NCBI GenBank assembly: GCA_021851465.1
Contig: JAJZDL010000155.1
Span: forward strand, 1-6,899
Direction: 5' to 3'
Length of the DNA: 6,899 bases
DNA from: Acidobacteriota bacterium
GTDB lineage: Bacteria; Acidobacteriota; Terriglobia; Terriglobales; Acidobacteriaceae
In this document: piece after piece, positions 1-6,128 of the stretch
How positions within the stretch are numbered: position 1 is the first letter of the stretch
Layout of the letters: every line of letters begins with the position of its first letter
Translations under genes and position numbers: made by a program
Notes under the pieces: model-generated
The model's database searches: none
What the model was told of the DNA's origin: nothing
The model's input: only the letters and a program-made list of their open reading frames with translations

Positions 1-362
1 GCTTCGCTTTCGGCCATGGCGAGCAGCGACTGGAAGAAAACGTCGGTGTCCTCGGTCTTCAACAGGTAGCCGGAGGCGCCGCTTTTGATCGCCTCAAACA
101 AGGCGTCATTGCCGTCGTCCATGGTGAGCATCACCACCTTGACCTGGGGCATCTCCGCCTTGATCAGGCGCGTGGCCGCCAATCCATCGAGCCGTGGCAT
201 CTGAACATCCATTAAAACAACGTCGGGGTGAAGGGCTCGCGCCTTCTCCAGCGCCTCCCACCCGTCGCGCGCCGTGCCGACAGCCTCCAGGCCTCGGGAG
301 ATAAGCAGGTTCTTGAGCCCATCCGAGAATAAAGGATGATCGTCTGCCAGCAGAACCCTCAT
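1..362 (-). CDS. Response regulator, NarL/FixJ-type receiver domain (3' part outside window)
   Basis: This is the first 120 codons of a two-component response regulator; the rest runs off the left edge. The visible part is a complete CheY-like receiver domain. It starts MRVLLADDHP with the acidic pair D7/D8, has the phospho-acceptor D52 in VVLMDVQMP, the switch Thr T80 in VVMLT, and the conserved K102 in GYLLK. The DDHP opening and the spacing are typical of NarL/LuxR-type regulators, so a C-terminal helix-turn-helix DNA-binding domain is expected beyond the window but is not seen. The ATG (362-360) overlaps the TGA of the upstream histidine kinase in a 4-base ATGA, which indicates translational coupling and marks the kinase as its cognate partner. 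The target genes cannot be read from this window. Very sure of the receiver domain, less sure of the output domain. Confidence 0.93.
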   Translation of the reverse strand, partial: MRVLLADDHPLFSDGLKNLLISRGLEAVGTARDGWEALEKARALHPDVVLMDVQMPRLDGLAATRLIKAEMPQVKVVMLTMDDGNDALFEAIKSGASGYLLKTEDTDVFFQSLLAMAESE

Positions 363-2155
363 AAACACCCTTCCTTCTTGACCGGAACTTGAACCATGAC
401 CCAGGTACCCTTCCCCGGCTCCGAGCGCACTTCGACCGAGCCGCCAACCTCCTCTGCGCGTTCGCGCATGAAGCGCAGTCCGAAGTGTTGCTCGGCATCT
501 TCCGGTGGCAGCGTAACGTCGAATCCAGCGCCGTCATCCGCGACCGTGATCTGTGCCTTGCCGTCGTTCAGATGCAGGCTCACCCGCGCCGTCGCCGCCC
601 GAGCATGTTTCCTTGCATTCGTAAGCGCCTCCTGAACAATGCGCAGCAACTGCACTTCGACCGTGGGCTCGAAAACGCGATCGGCCAATTCGGGCGACAC
701 ATTCAACTCCGTGTGAATCTGGTAGTTCTCGCTGAAGCGGGCGAGATACTGCCGCAGCGAGGCGAAGAAACCGATTTCGGCCGCCATGCCCGTGTTTGCG
801 CCTGAAATATATTCCCGCACGTCGGTATAGGTCTCCTGCGCAACCGAGACGAGATGCTCCAGGTAGCGGTCCGCCTCCTGCTGCTTTTCCTGGGCTAGCA
901 AGCCCCGCGCGGCCTGGGCCTGCATCTTTACGTATCCCAGCACCTGCCCGAGGCCGTCGTGCAGCTCCCGCGCGATCCGCACCCGCTCCTGCAATGTGGC
1001 CAACGCGCGCTGCTGTTCCAGAAGCTGAGCCTGCGCCCGTTTCTGTTCGGTGACGTCATGGAACAGAACCAGGTGTCCCAAGGGGAGACCGCGCCTGTCC
1101 TTCAATGACGAGAGGTGCAGCTCATAGTCCAGGCCGCCCTCCTCTGTGCCCAGATGGACTTCGGATTGGGCGGTCCCCAGCTCTTCGTACTGCGCATTCG
1201 ATGGGATCCCTAGCAAACTGGATCCCTGCGGCGCGCCGCCTTTGCGCGCCGTGAGGTGGATGCCCGGTTTTGTCCGGCGTTGCGGGATGGGGTGGAAGGC
1301 GGAGAGCATCGGCAGAAACTGCAGGGCATCTCCACCTCTGGCAGACGCGGCTGGAATCCCCAGGATGTTCTCGGCCGCCGGGTTCAGGTCGATGATGCGA
1401 TGCTGGGTATCCAAAATCAGCATTCCTTCGCGCATTTGCTCGATCATGGTTCCGCGGCCGATCGGCACCAGGTCGAACAGGCGAAAGCGAAACAGCGCCA
1501 GGGCATACATTGCAGAGAGAAACAGGAATGCGAGGGCCAGGGACACGACCGTCGAGAAAGGCCTTACATGTCTAGCGCCAAGGAAATAGATGATTCGCCA
1601 GACAATCTGTCCGAGCAGGCAGAGCGCGGCAGGCCAGCGGTGCAGCGGCGAACGGATGAACAGCCAGACGAAAACCAGAGGGGTCATCCATACGAGCAAG
1701 TGGCTGTACCCCAATAGAATCAGGCTGCCGATACCACCCTGCATGCGGGAGTACTCACCCGGCCAGATGCCAACCCATTCCCAATGGTGGGCGTTATTGA
1801 TTAGCACCAACAACAGAAACAAGACCGGGGGAATGGCTAACAGCGTCACCGTGCGGCGCGTGAGAAACCGGCCGAGATTGGCATATTCCAGCGCAAAGCA
1901 CAGTGCGGCGCTTGCAGCCAGGAGTGGCCATATGATTTGGAACTTCGTCCAGAATATCTTGGTGGCCAGATCCACTGCTACCACCGTCAATCCGGCGCCC
2001 AATAGCCATGACACCATGCAGGTGGTCATCACGGCAAAAGGAAGTGCGCCGGGCACGGAACTGCGACGCCAGGAGTAGGCGGCAAAACCCGCCAACAGCA
2101 CCGACGTGGCGAGTACTGGCCAGATTTGCCACGTATATCCGTAGTGCCAGTTCAT
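359..2155 (-). CDS. Seven-TM, PAS-containing sensor histidine kinase (HisKA_3 / NarL-partner type)
   Basis: This is a membrane sensor kinase of 598 aa from the chosen start. Residues about 10-222 hold seven hydrophobic segments and match the 'histidine kinase N-terminal 7TM' type, which usually opens with MNWHY as here. A PAS domain follows (about 235-373; REGMLILDTQHRIIDLNPAA at its start, FHDVTEQKRA at its end), with a low-similarity insert in the middle. The dimerisation/phosphotransfer motif ERVRIARELHDGLGQVLGY carries the phospho-acceptor H399. The ATPase domain shows the N-box (QEALTNARKHA, Asn 513), the G1 box DDGAGFD (540-546) and the G2 region GLRFMRERA (from 559). It should phosphorylate the overlapping response regulator. 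The reading frame stays open upstream to 2401, but that extension runs through the end of an insertion sequence and lies antisense to its transposase, so I start at the ATG at 2155-2153. No strong Shine-Dalgarno precedes it. The ligand is unknown. Confidence 0.9.
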   Translation of the reverse strand: MNWHYGYTWQIWPVLATSVLLAGFAAYSWRRSSVPGALPFAVMTTCMVSWLLGAGLTVVAVDLATKIFWTKFQIIWPLLAASAALCFALEYANLGRFLTRRTVTLLAIPPVLFLLLVLINNAHHWEWVGIWPGEYSRMQGGIGSLILLGYSHLLVWMTPLVFVWLFIRSPLHRWPAALCLLGQIVWRIIYFLGARHVRPFSTVVSLALAFLFLSAMYALALFRFRLFDLVPIGRGTMIEQMREGMLILDTQHRIIDLNPAAENILGIPAASARGGDALQFLPMLSAFHPIPQRRTKPGIHLTARKGGAPQGSSLLGIPSNAQYEELGTAQSEVHLGTEEGGLDYELHLSSLKDRRGLPLGHLVLFHDVTEQKRAQAQLLEQQRALATLQERVRIARELHDGLGQVLGYVKMQAQAARGLLAQEKQQEADRYLEHLVSVAQETYTDVREYISGANTGMAAEIGFFASLRQYLARFSENYQIHTELNVSPELADRVFEPTVEVQLLRIVQEALTNARKHARAATARVSLHLNDGKAQITVADDGAGFDVTLPPEDAEQHFGLRFMRERAEEVGGSVEVRSEPGKGTWVMVQVPVKKEGCL

Positions 2156-2199
2156 TCGCAATTGGCAGAGCGGTGAATTTTGCTTGCTTTGTGCGTGCC

Positions 2200-2223
2200 A
2201 GTATAGCAGCATCGTGCATGCCA
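2200..2223 (-). promoter_or_regulatory. Possible -10 promoter element for the sensor kinase operon
   Basis: On the minus strand a TATACT hexamer (2205-2200) lies about 45 bases before the kinase start codon. The hexamer 17 bases upstream of it (CAGCTT) is a poor -35. A TTGGCA is present nearby, but only 13 bases away, which is too close. If real, the promoter lies between the IS end and the kinase and would have survived the insertion. This rests on a single hexamer match. Confidence 0.25.
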
Positions 2224-2247
2224 AGCTGAAGAGGATCTTGCGGCCCC

Positions 2248-2266
2248 AGGACAAACGCATCTTAAA
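2248..2266 (+). repeat. Left terminal inverted repeat of the ISAs1-type element
   Basis: AGGACAAACGCATCTTAAA pairs with the right-end repeat at 3289-3307 over 14 of 19 positions, including the unbroken core ACGCATCT. The outer end lies 92 bases upstream of the sensor kinase start codon. On the minus strand this repeat contains an in-frame ATG (2260-2258) that could be mistaken for the kinase start. Confidence 0.75.
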
Positions 2267-2306
2267 GGCTATATGCAGAGCGGGATAGTGGAGATGAGAT
2301 GGGGAC

Positions 2307-3294
2307 ATGGAGAGTCCCCTGAAGTATTTTGCTGAGTTGACGGACCCGCGGGTGGAGCGGACGCGGGAGCACGTTCTGGAAGAGATCCTGCTGATTGCCA
2401 TCGCCGCGATCTTGAGCGGGGCCGGCGGTTGGAAGGAAATCGAGAACTACGGCAAGGCCAAGATCGATTGGCTGCGCACATTTCTTGCCTTGCCTTCCGG
2501 CATTCCCTCGCACGACACATTCAACCGGGTCTTCGCGGCGCTGGATCCACGAGAGTTAGAGAAGGGCTTTGCGGCCTGGGTAACCTCGATTGCCCGCCTG
2601 ACGACGGGCGAAGTGGTGGCGATCGACGGCAAGGCGTTGCGGGGCACGCGCAAGGCGGGCTATCGGGGCATCGTGCATCTGGTTTCGGCGTGGGCCAACA
2701 CCAACAACCTTGTGCTGGGCCAGCAACGGGTGGATGACAAGTCCAACGAGATTGCGGCCATTCCCAAGCTGCTGGCAGCGCTGGAGCTGAGCGGGACAGG
2801 GGTGACCATCGACGCCATGGGCTGTCAAAAGGCCATCGCCGAGGAGATCGACTGCGGCCATGGGCGCGTGGAACGCCAGCACCTGTGCGGTGCTGGGCGA
2901 CCTGGGCCTTCTGGACAGGCCTTCCAGTTGGAGTGGGCTGCGCAGTCTGGTGCGCATTCAGGCCGAGCGATTCCGCAAGGCCAGCGGCAAAGAGGAGCGC
3001 GAAACCCGCTATTACATCAGCAGCCTTGCGCCGGACGCCGCACCGATCAACTCGGCCATCCGTCAGCACTGGGGCATCGAGAACAAACTCCACTGGGCGC
3101 TCGATGTCAGTTTCGGCGAGGAACAAAGCCGCAAACGTGCCGGGCACGCGACCCAGAACTTCTCCCTGCTGAACCGAATCGCACTGAACCTATTGCGCCA
3201 GGACAAATCTTCTCGGCTCGGTATCCACGGTAAACGCCTGGCCGCCGCGTGGGACCACGACTACCTCCTCAAACTCTTTGCAGGGCAAATTTAG
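2307..3294 (+). pseudogene. ISAs1-family transposase, inactivated by internal deletion and frameshift
   Basis: The first part (2307 to about 2876) reads MESPLKYFAELTDPRVERTR and continues through the family motifs GIPSHDTFNRVF, VVAIDGKALRG and GVTIDAMGCQKAIAEEI. The last part, in the +1 frame to the TAG at 3292-3294, has RETRYYISSL, RQHWGIENKLHWALDVSF and WDHDYLLKLFAGQI. The DDE catalytic residues are all present: D107, D169, and the Glu of HWGIEN at 3079-3081. Two lesions separate them. After AIAEEI (about 2849) the text jumps to GHGRVER, skipping roughly 45-50 codons that family members carry between these motifs (the GDYVLALKGNQ-type stretch). The frame then shifts at about 2877, between GHGRVER and STCAVLGD. 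Joined, the pieces give about 330 aa against about 370-380 for the family. It is not expected to be active. Confidence 0.88.
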
Positions 3295-3307
3295 ATGCGT
3301 CGGCCCT
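3289..3307 (-). repeat. Right terminal inverted repeat of the ISAs1-type element
   Basis: The reverse complement AGGGCCGACGCATCTAAAT matches the left repeat at 2248-2266 with five mismatches. It overlaps the last bases of the transposase frame (TAG at 3292-3294). The bases after it (AAATGGCGTG) show no copy of the left flank. Confidence 0.72.
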
Positions 3308-3546
3308 AAATGGCGTGATGCTCTCAAAGTCTGGATGGTATTTGCTGTGCAATATCGCTCATGAGACGTGAACGCTCCTAGGCCTTGCCAGGGTCGCATT
3401 GGTGTTGATCAAGGGGCACGCGGGTGCAGTTACTTGGAGGAGTTGCGCGCCGCTTCGTCCGGAGCACGAGTTGGGTGCGCGGCCTGATTGTCCAGTTTTC
3501 GCGGGTGGTGGTGGGGCGCGTAAAGGGGCTGTGGGGACGATGTCGC
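3308..3546. other. Intergenic stretch between IS right end and cytochrome gene
   Basis: These 239 bases hold no reading frame that resembles a protein and no convincing hairpin-plus-T-run terminator for the cytochrome operon, which ends at 3547 and reads into this stretch. Before the IS arrived, it would have been the spacer between the cytochrome gene and the sensor kinase, less whatever was lost around the insertion. Confidence 0.6.
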
Positions 3547-5208
3547 TCAGTAGCCCTTGTAGGCCGGATTGAAAGCTGGGTGCGGCATGGAGTGGATGAA
3601 GGTCGCGACGTCGAAGGCGTCCTGCGGCGACAGTATTCCGGGATGATTTTGCGGCATGTTGCGGACCACGAAGGCGGCCATCTTGGGCGGCTCGTCCATG
3701 CCGGCACCGTGGTTGTAGGATCCCGGGCCCCATATAGGCGGCAGAACGTGCGGGACGCCGGCACCCTTGTCGCCGTGGCAGGCGGCGCATTGGCGGGCAT
3801 AGATGACCCTGCCGTTCAGCGGGTTGCCCTTGAGGTCGGGAACCTGCACAAGGCCGCGACCGGGATAGGACCTTCCGTTGACGCCGTCTGTGGATAGCCA
3901 GTTGACGTAGGCGATGAGGGCGTTCATCTCTTTGCTGTCGACCGGCGGAGGCTGACCGTTCTCGCTACGGGTGAAGCACTCCTGGATTCTCTGCTGCAAC
4001 GAGATCACATGGCCGGCACGCTGGCTGAAGGCGGGGAAGACCTTTGCGAGGTCGATCATGGGCGAGGCGAAGGCGATGGTGCCGCTCTGCAGATGGCAGT
4101 CGCTGCAGGTGAACTGATTGCCTACATACGCCACGGCATACTTCGGTGTCGCGTCGAAGATGAGTTTGCCGAGGCGAATCTGCTGGCCCTGGGCGCCGGC
4201 GGGCATCGGTGCGGCGACATAGGGCGCGGGAGCTATGGGCGCAGGAGCTGCGATCGACTGGAAGCCGAACTGGTGAAAGGCGGCTTGCGACTCGGGGGTC
4301 TTCAGGTAGGCGAGCCACTGCGCTGCGGCCTTGGGGTGGGGCGCATCTGGCAACATGCCCGCGGCGTAGACTGCGGTGCTGTTGTCGTCGGCCGGAATCT
4401 CGACGCCGGTAATGGGATTGCCGATCTGCTGTTGAAACTGGATCTCCGAGGCCCAGGTGACGCCCGCGTCGGCGCGGCCTTGCAGGATGCGCATCGGCGT
4501 CTGGCGATGATGAATCTCGGTGAGGACGTTGGTGCCGTCGGCGACCTTCTTTTGATAGACCTGTGTGAAGAGTTCATCACCGCCTGCCTTGCGAAGGGAC
4601 GCTGCAATCTGGTTGGCAACGCCCTCCCACTGCGGATTCGGCATGGACAGCCTGAGGTCGGCGCGGCCCAGGTCCCGGAGAGAGGAGATGTGCTTCGGAT
4701 TGCCGGCGGGGATCATGATCTCGAGCGTGTTGGTGGCGTACTCGGTGACATCTTTGATCTGCTGCTTTTCTTGCATGCCATGCAGGACGCGTGCACCGGC
4801 TTCATAGACGTCGGGCTTCACCATGAGGGTGAAGTTGCCGAGCGTCAGAGTGTCGTCGGCTGCGATCTGCTGGCGCAGAATGCCCGGTGGCAGGGTCTCG
4901 TAGAAGATGTGGCCGGCCAGTTCGGGGTGTAGCTTTACGAAGCCCGCGACCAGTTGAGGCAATACGAAGAACTGGTTGCCGCCGATGAACAACACCAGTT
5001 TCGCGCCGACGGGATTGCCATGGAGATCGGGAATGTTGTCCACATCCGGGACCTGGAAGATGTAACCTTTGCTGCTGGCAGGGTTGTTGGCTCCGTTGCT
5101 CCAGGGCGGAGTCGTCTGTGGATTGTTCTGCGCGTGCAGCGTGCCGAAGAGCGTTACGGCGAGCAGCGGAAGCAGGGCCTTGCGGCCAAGGTGGATAGGC
5201 AGCGTCAT
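3547..5208 (-). CDS. Secreted fusion: ModA-like substrate-binding domain + TsdA-like diheme cytochrome c
   Basis: 553 aa, exported. A Sec signal peptide (MTLPIHLGRKALLPLLAVTL..., likely cleaved after LHA, residue 26) leads into a type-2 periplasmic binding domain (about 64-317). Features matching ModA-like oxyanion/molybdate-binding proteins are GGNQFFVLPQLVAGF at its start, ILQGRADAGVTWASE, and AAGMLPDAPHPKAAAQWLAYL near its end. A Pro/Ala linker (about 321-341) joins it to a diheme cytochrome c. The haem-attachment sites are CSDCH (368-372) and CAACH (474-478). Between them RIQECFTRSENG carries C411, placed like the Cys that ligates haem 1 in thiosulfate dehydrogenase TsdA; NMP (M518) is a possible haem-2 ligand. 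I chose the ATG at 5208 because AAAGGA lies 8 bases before it; an in-frame TTG at 5235 overlaps the upstream stop but lacks this support. The gene follows the dsrE-like gene after 23 bases. The activity is inferred: periplasmic redox of a bound sulfur oxyanion or similar anion. Confidence 0.88.
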   Translation of the reverse strand: MTLPIHLGRKALLPLLAVTLFGTLHAQNNPQTTPPWSNGANNPASSKGYIFQVPDVDNIPDLHGNPVGAKLVLFIGGNQFFVLPQLVAGFVKLHPELAGHIFYETLPPGILRQQIAADDTLTLGNFTLMVKPDVYEAGARVLHGMQEKQQIKDVTEYATNTLEIMIPAGNPKHISSLRDLGRADLRLSMPNPQWEGVANQIAASLRKAGGDELFTQVYQKKVADGTNVLTEIHHRQTPMRILQGRADAGVTWASEIQFQQQIGNPITGVEIPADDNSTAVYAAGMLPDAPHPKAAAQWLAYLKTPESQAAFHQFGFQSIAAPAPIAPAPYVAAPMPAGAQGQQIRLGKLIFDATPKYAVAYVGNQFTCSDCHLQSGTIAFASPMIDLAKVFPAFSQRAGHVISLQQRIQECFTRSENGQPPPVDSKEMNALIAYVNWLSTDGVNGRSYPGRGLVQVPDLKGNPLNGRVIYARQCAACHGDKGAGVPHVLPPIWGPGSYNHGAGMDEPPKMAAFVVRNMPQNHPGILSPQDAFDVATFIHSMPHPAFNPAYKGY

Positions 5209-5216
5209 CTTCTCGA

Positions 5217-5222
5217 TCCTTT
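5217..5222 (-). promoter_or_regulatory. Ribosome binding site of the SBP-cytochrome fusion gene
   Basis: AAAGGA on the minus strand sits 8 bases before the ATG at 5208-5206. This spacing favours that ATG over the upstream TTG at 5235, and it gives a normal n-region (MTLPIHLGRK) before the hydrophobic signal-peptide core. Confidence 0.6.
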
Positions 5223-5231
5223 CGGCTGGGT

Positions 5232-5942
5232 TCAAACGGTGATGTAGGTGTAGTGGCCGTCGGCCTGCAGCAGCGCAATGGCAGCAACCATCGAGGCCAC
5301 GCTGAGCGCGTCGGGGATCAGGTGCGAGAGCATCTCCCGCACGATCGATTCGGGGTCAGCGCTCAGGTTGTTGTGTTGGACGAGAACGCGCGCCTGCTCT
5401 TCGGTGGCCGTGTGGCAACTGAGGAACGTGACGCCGCGGCTTTGCAGAGCCTCGATGCTCTTGTCCTCGTATAGAGAGGCTTCGCTGTTGGGGTCATGTG
5501 AGGTGTAGTGCAGCGCAGTCCTGCTGGCGAAGCAAGGATTTCTGAGGGCAGGCTTTCCGGTTGCCGGATCCTCGACTTTGAGCCACGCGCCTATCTGATA
5601 TTTGTTCCAGATGAAGTCGTCGTAGTTCAACATATTGGCTGGTCCATGCAGCGCGGCGACCACCTTGATCTGCTCAACCGGGACTCCAAAGCCGAAGTGC
5701 AGGCCGTTGAGCGAGTTCTTGATGTTGTTGAGAAACCGGCCGTCGTTGATGGCGACGACGTCGTACACCTGCTTGATGCGTGCGGGGTGATGCACGATCT
5801 TGTTGAATGCGGCGACGTTCCAGTCCGACGTGGTGTAGACGAGTTGGGCCTGCGCGTCTTGCGGGTTGGCAGCGAGCGTGCCGAAGGCTGTAACGCTGGC
5901 TGCGGCGGCGGTGACAAACGATCTGCGAGTCAAGTGATTCAT
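5232..5942 (-). CDS. Tat-exported DsrE-like protein
   Basis: 236 aa with a twin-arginine signal: NHLTRRSFVTAAAASVTAFG, then a likely AQA cleavage near residue 32. Tat export suggests a protein folded, or loaded with a cofactor, before export. The mature part resembles the DsrE/DsrF sulfur-relay fold: a first strand VYDVVAIND, an N-loop helix (NNIKNSLNG), KVVAALHGPA, then GVTFLSCHTAT with C176 at the place where DsrE relatives carry a catalytic or carrier Cys. It ends ALLQADGHYTYI, like the (L)LQ..GY.YI ending of such proteins. C137 (NPCF) is the only other Cys in the mature protein. Residues 120-165 look like an insert relative to compact DsrE proteins. The frame is open to 6128, but the ATG at 5942 has AAAGGA just upstream and starts the Tat signal directly. 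It is first in an operon with the SBP-cytochrome. I infer a periplasmic sulfur-carrier or sulfur-binding role. Confidence 0.8.
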   Translation of the reverse strand: MNHLTRRSFVTAAAASVTAFGTLAANPQDAQAQLVYTTSDWNVAAFNKIVHHPARIKQVYDVVAINDGRFLNNIKNSLNGLHFGFGVPVEQIKVVAALHGPANMLNYDDFIWNKYQIGAWLKVEDPATGKPALRNPCFASRTALHYTSHDPNSEASLYEDKSIEALQSRGVTFLSCHTATEEQARVLVQHNNLSADPESIVREMLSHLIPDALSVASMVAAIALLQADGHYTYITV

Positions 5943-6128
5943 CGCTTCCTTTCGTTGCGCTACGTTGGTCGTCGAGCGACTGCCCCCGCAGATAGAAGCC
6001 GGGAGGAGACGTTTCTGTTGCGAGTCATCCATGTCTGGCGGATCGGCCGCTACGCCGAAGGCAGAGGCGCCCAGGCAGGGATCCGATCCAATGCCATGAT
6101 CCTCGCCGGTTGCGGCGCGGGAGTCCAA
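5943..6128. other. Intergenic leader of the dsrE-like/cytochrome operon
   Basis: These 186 bases lie between the LysR remnant and the dsrE-like start and must hold any promoter private to the operon. I see no convincing -35/-10 pair and no clear operator. The region also reads open in the frame of the dsrE-like gene, but the predicted peptide is low-complexity and precedes the signal peptide, so I treat it as non-coding. Confidence 0.5.
5947..5952 (-). promoter_or_regulatory. Ribosome binding site of the dsrE-like gene
   Basis: AAAGGA, followed by AGCG, precedes the ATG at 5942-5940. It fixes the start at the Tat signal and argues that the open frame further upstream (to 6128), which runs through Arg/Ser/Pro-rich text with no domain, is not translated. 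Confidence 0.55.

Larger units (their letters stand above)
2248..3307 (+). mobile_element. Degenerate ISAs1-family insertion sequence
   Basis: An element of about 1.06 kb is bounded by imperfect terminal inverted repeats. The left end reads AGGACAAACGCATCTTAAA (2248-2266). The reverse complement of the right end (3307-3289) reads AGGGCCGACGCATCTAAAT, giving 14 of 19 matches with a shared ACGCATCT core. The right repeat begins right at the transposase stop codon, as is usual in ISAs1-family elements. The 10 bases outside each end (TTGCGGCCCC on the left, AAATGGCGTG on the right) do not match, so no target duplication is visible. That points to an old insertion or a rearranged flank. The transposase inside is broken. 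The exact boundary could be off by one or two bases. Confidence 0.8.

Noticed and set aside
2156..2401. N-terminal extension of the sensor kinase frame
   Set aside because: It is antisense to the transposase and crosses the IS terminal repeat; the 7TM family start is at 2155.
3359..3546. Minus-strand frame downstream of the cytochrome stop
   Set aside because: It is the continuation of a shadow frame; Pro/Thr/Arg-rich, with no start signal of its own and no family resemblance.
4009..4932. Long plus-strand open frame (307 codons) opposite the cytochrome gene
   Set aside because: It is a shadow in GC-rich DNA; the minus strand carries clear domains and haem motifs, and the plus-strand peptide has none.
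5943..6128. 62-residue extension ahead of the Tat signal of the dsrE-like protein
   Set aside because: A ribosome binding site and twin-arginine signal mark the start at 5942; the extension is low-complexity with no domain.
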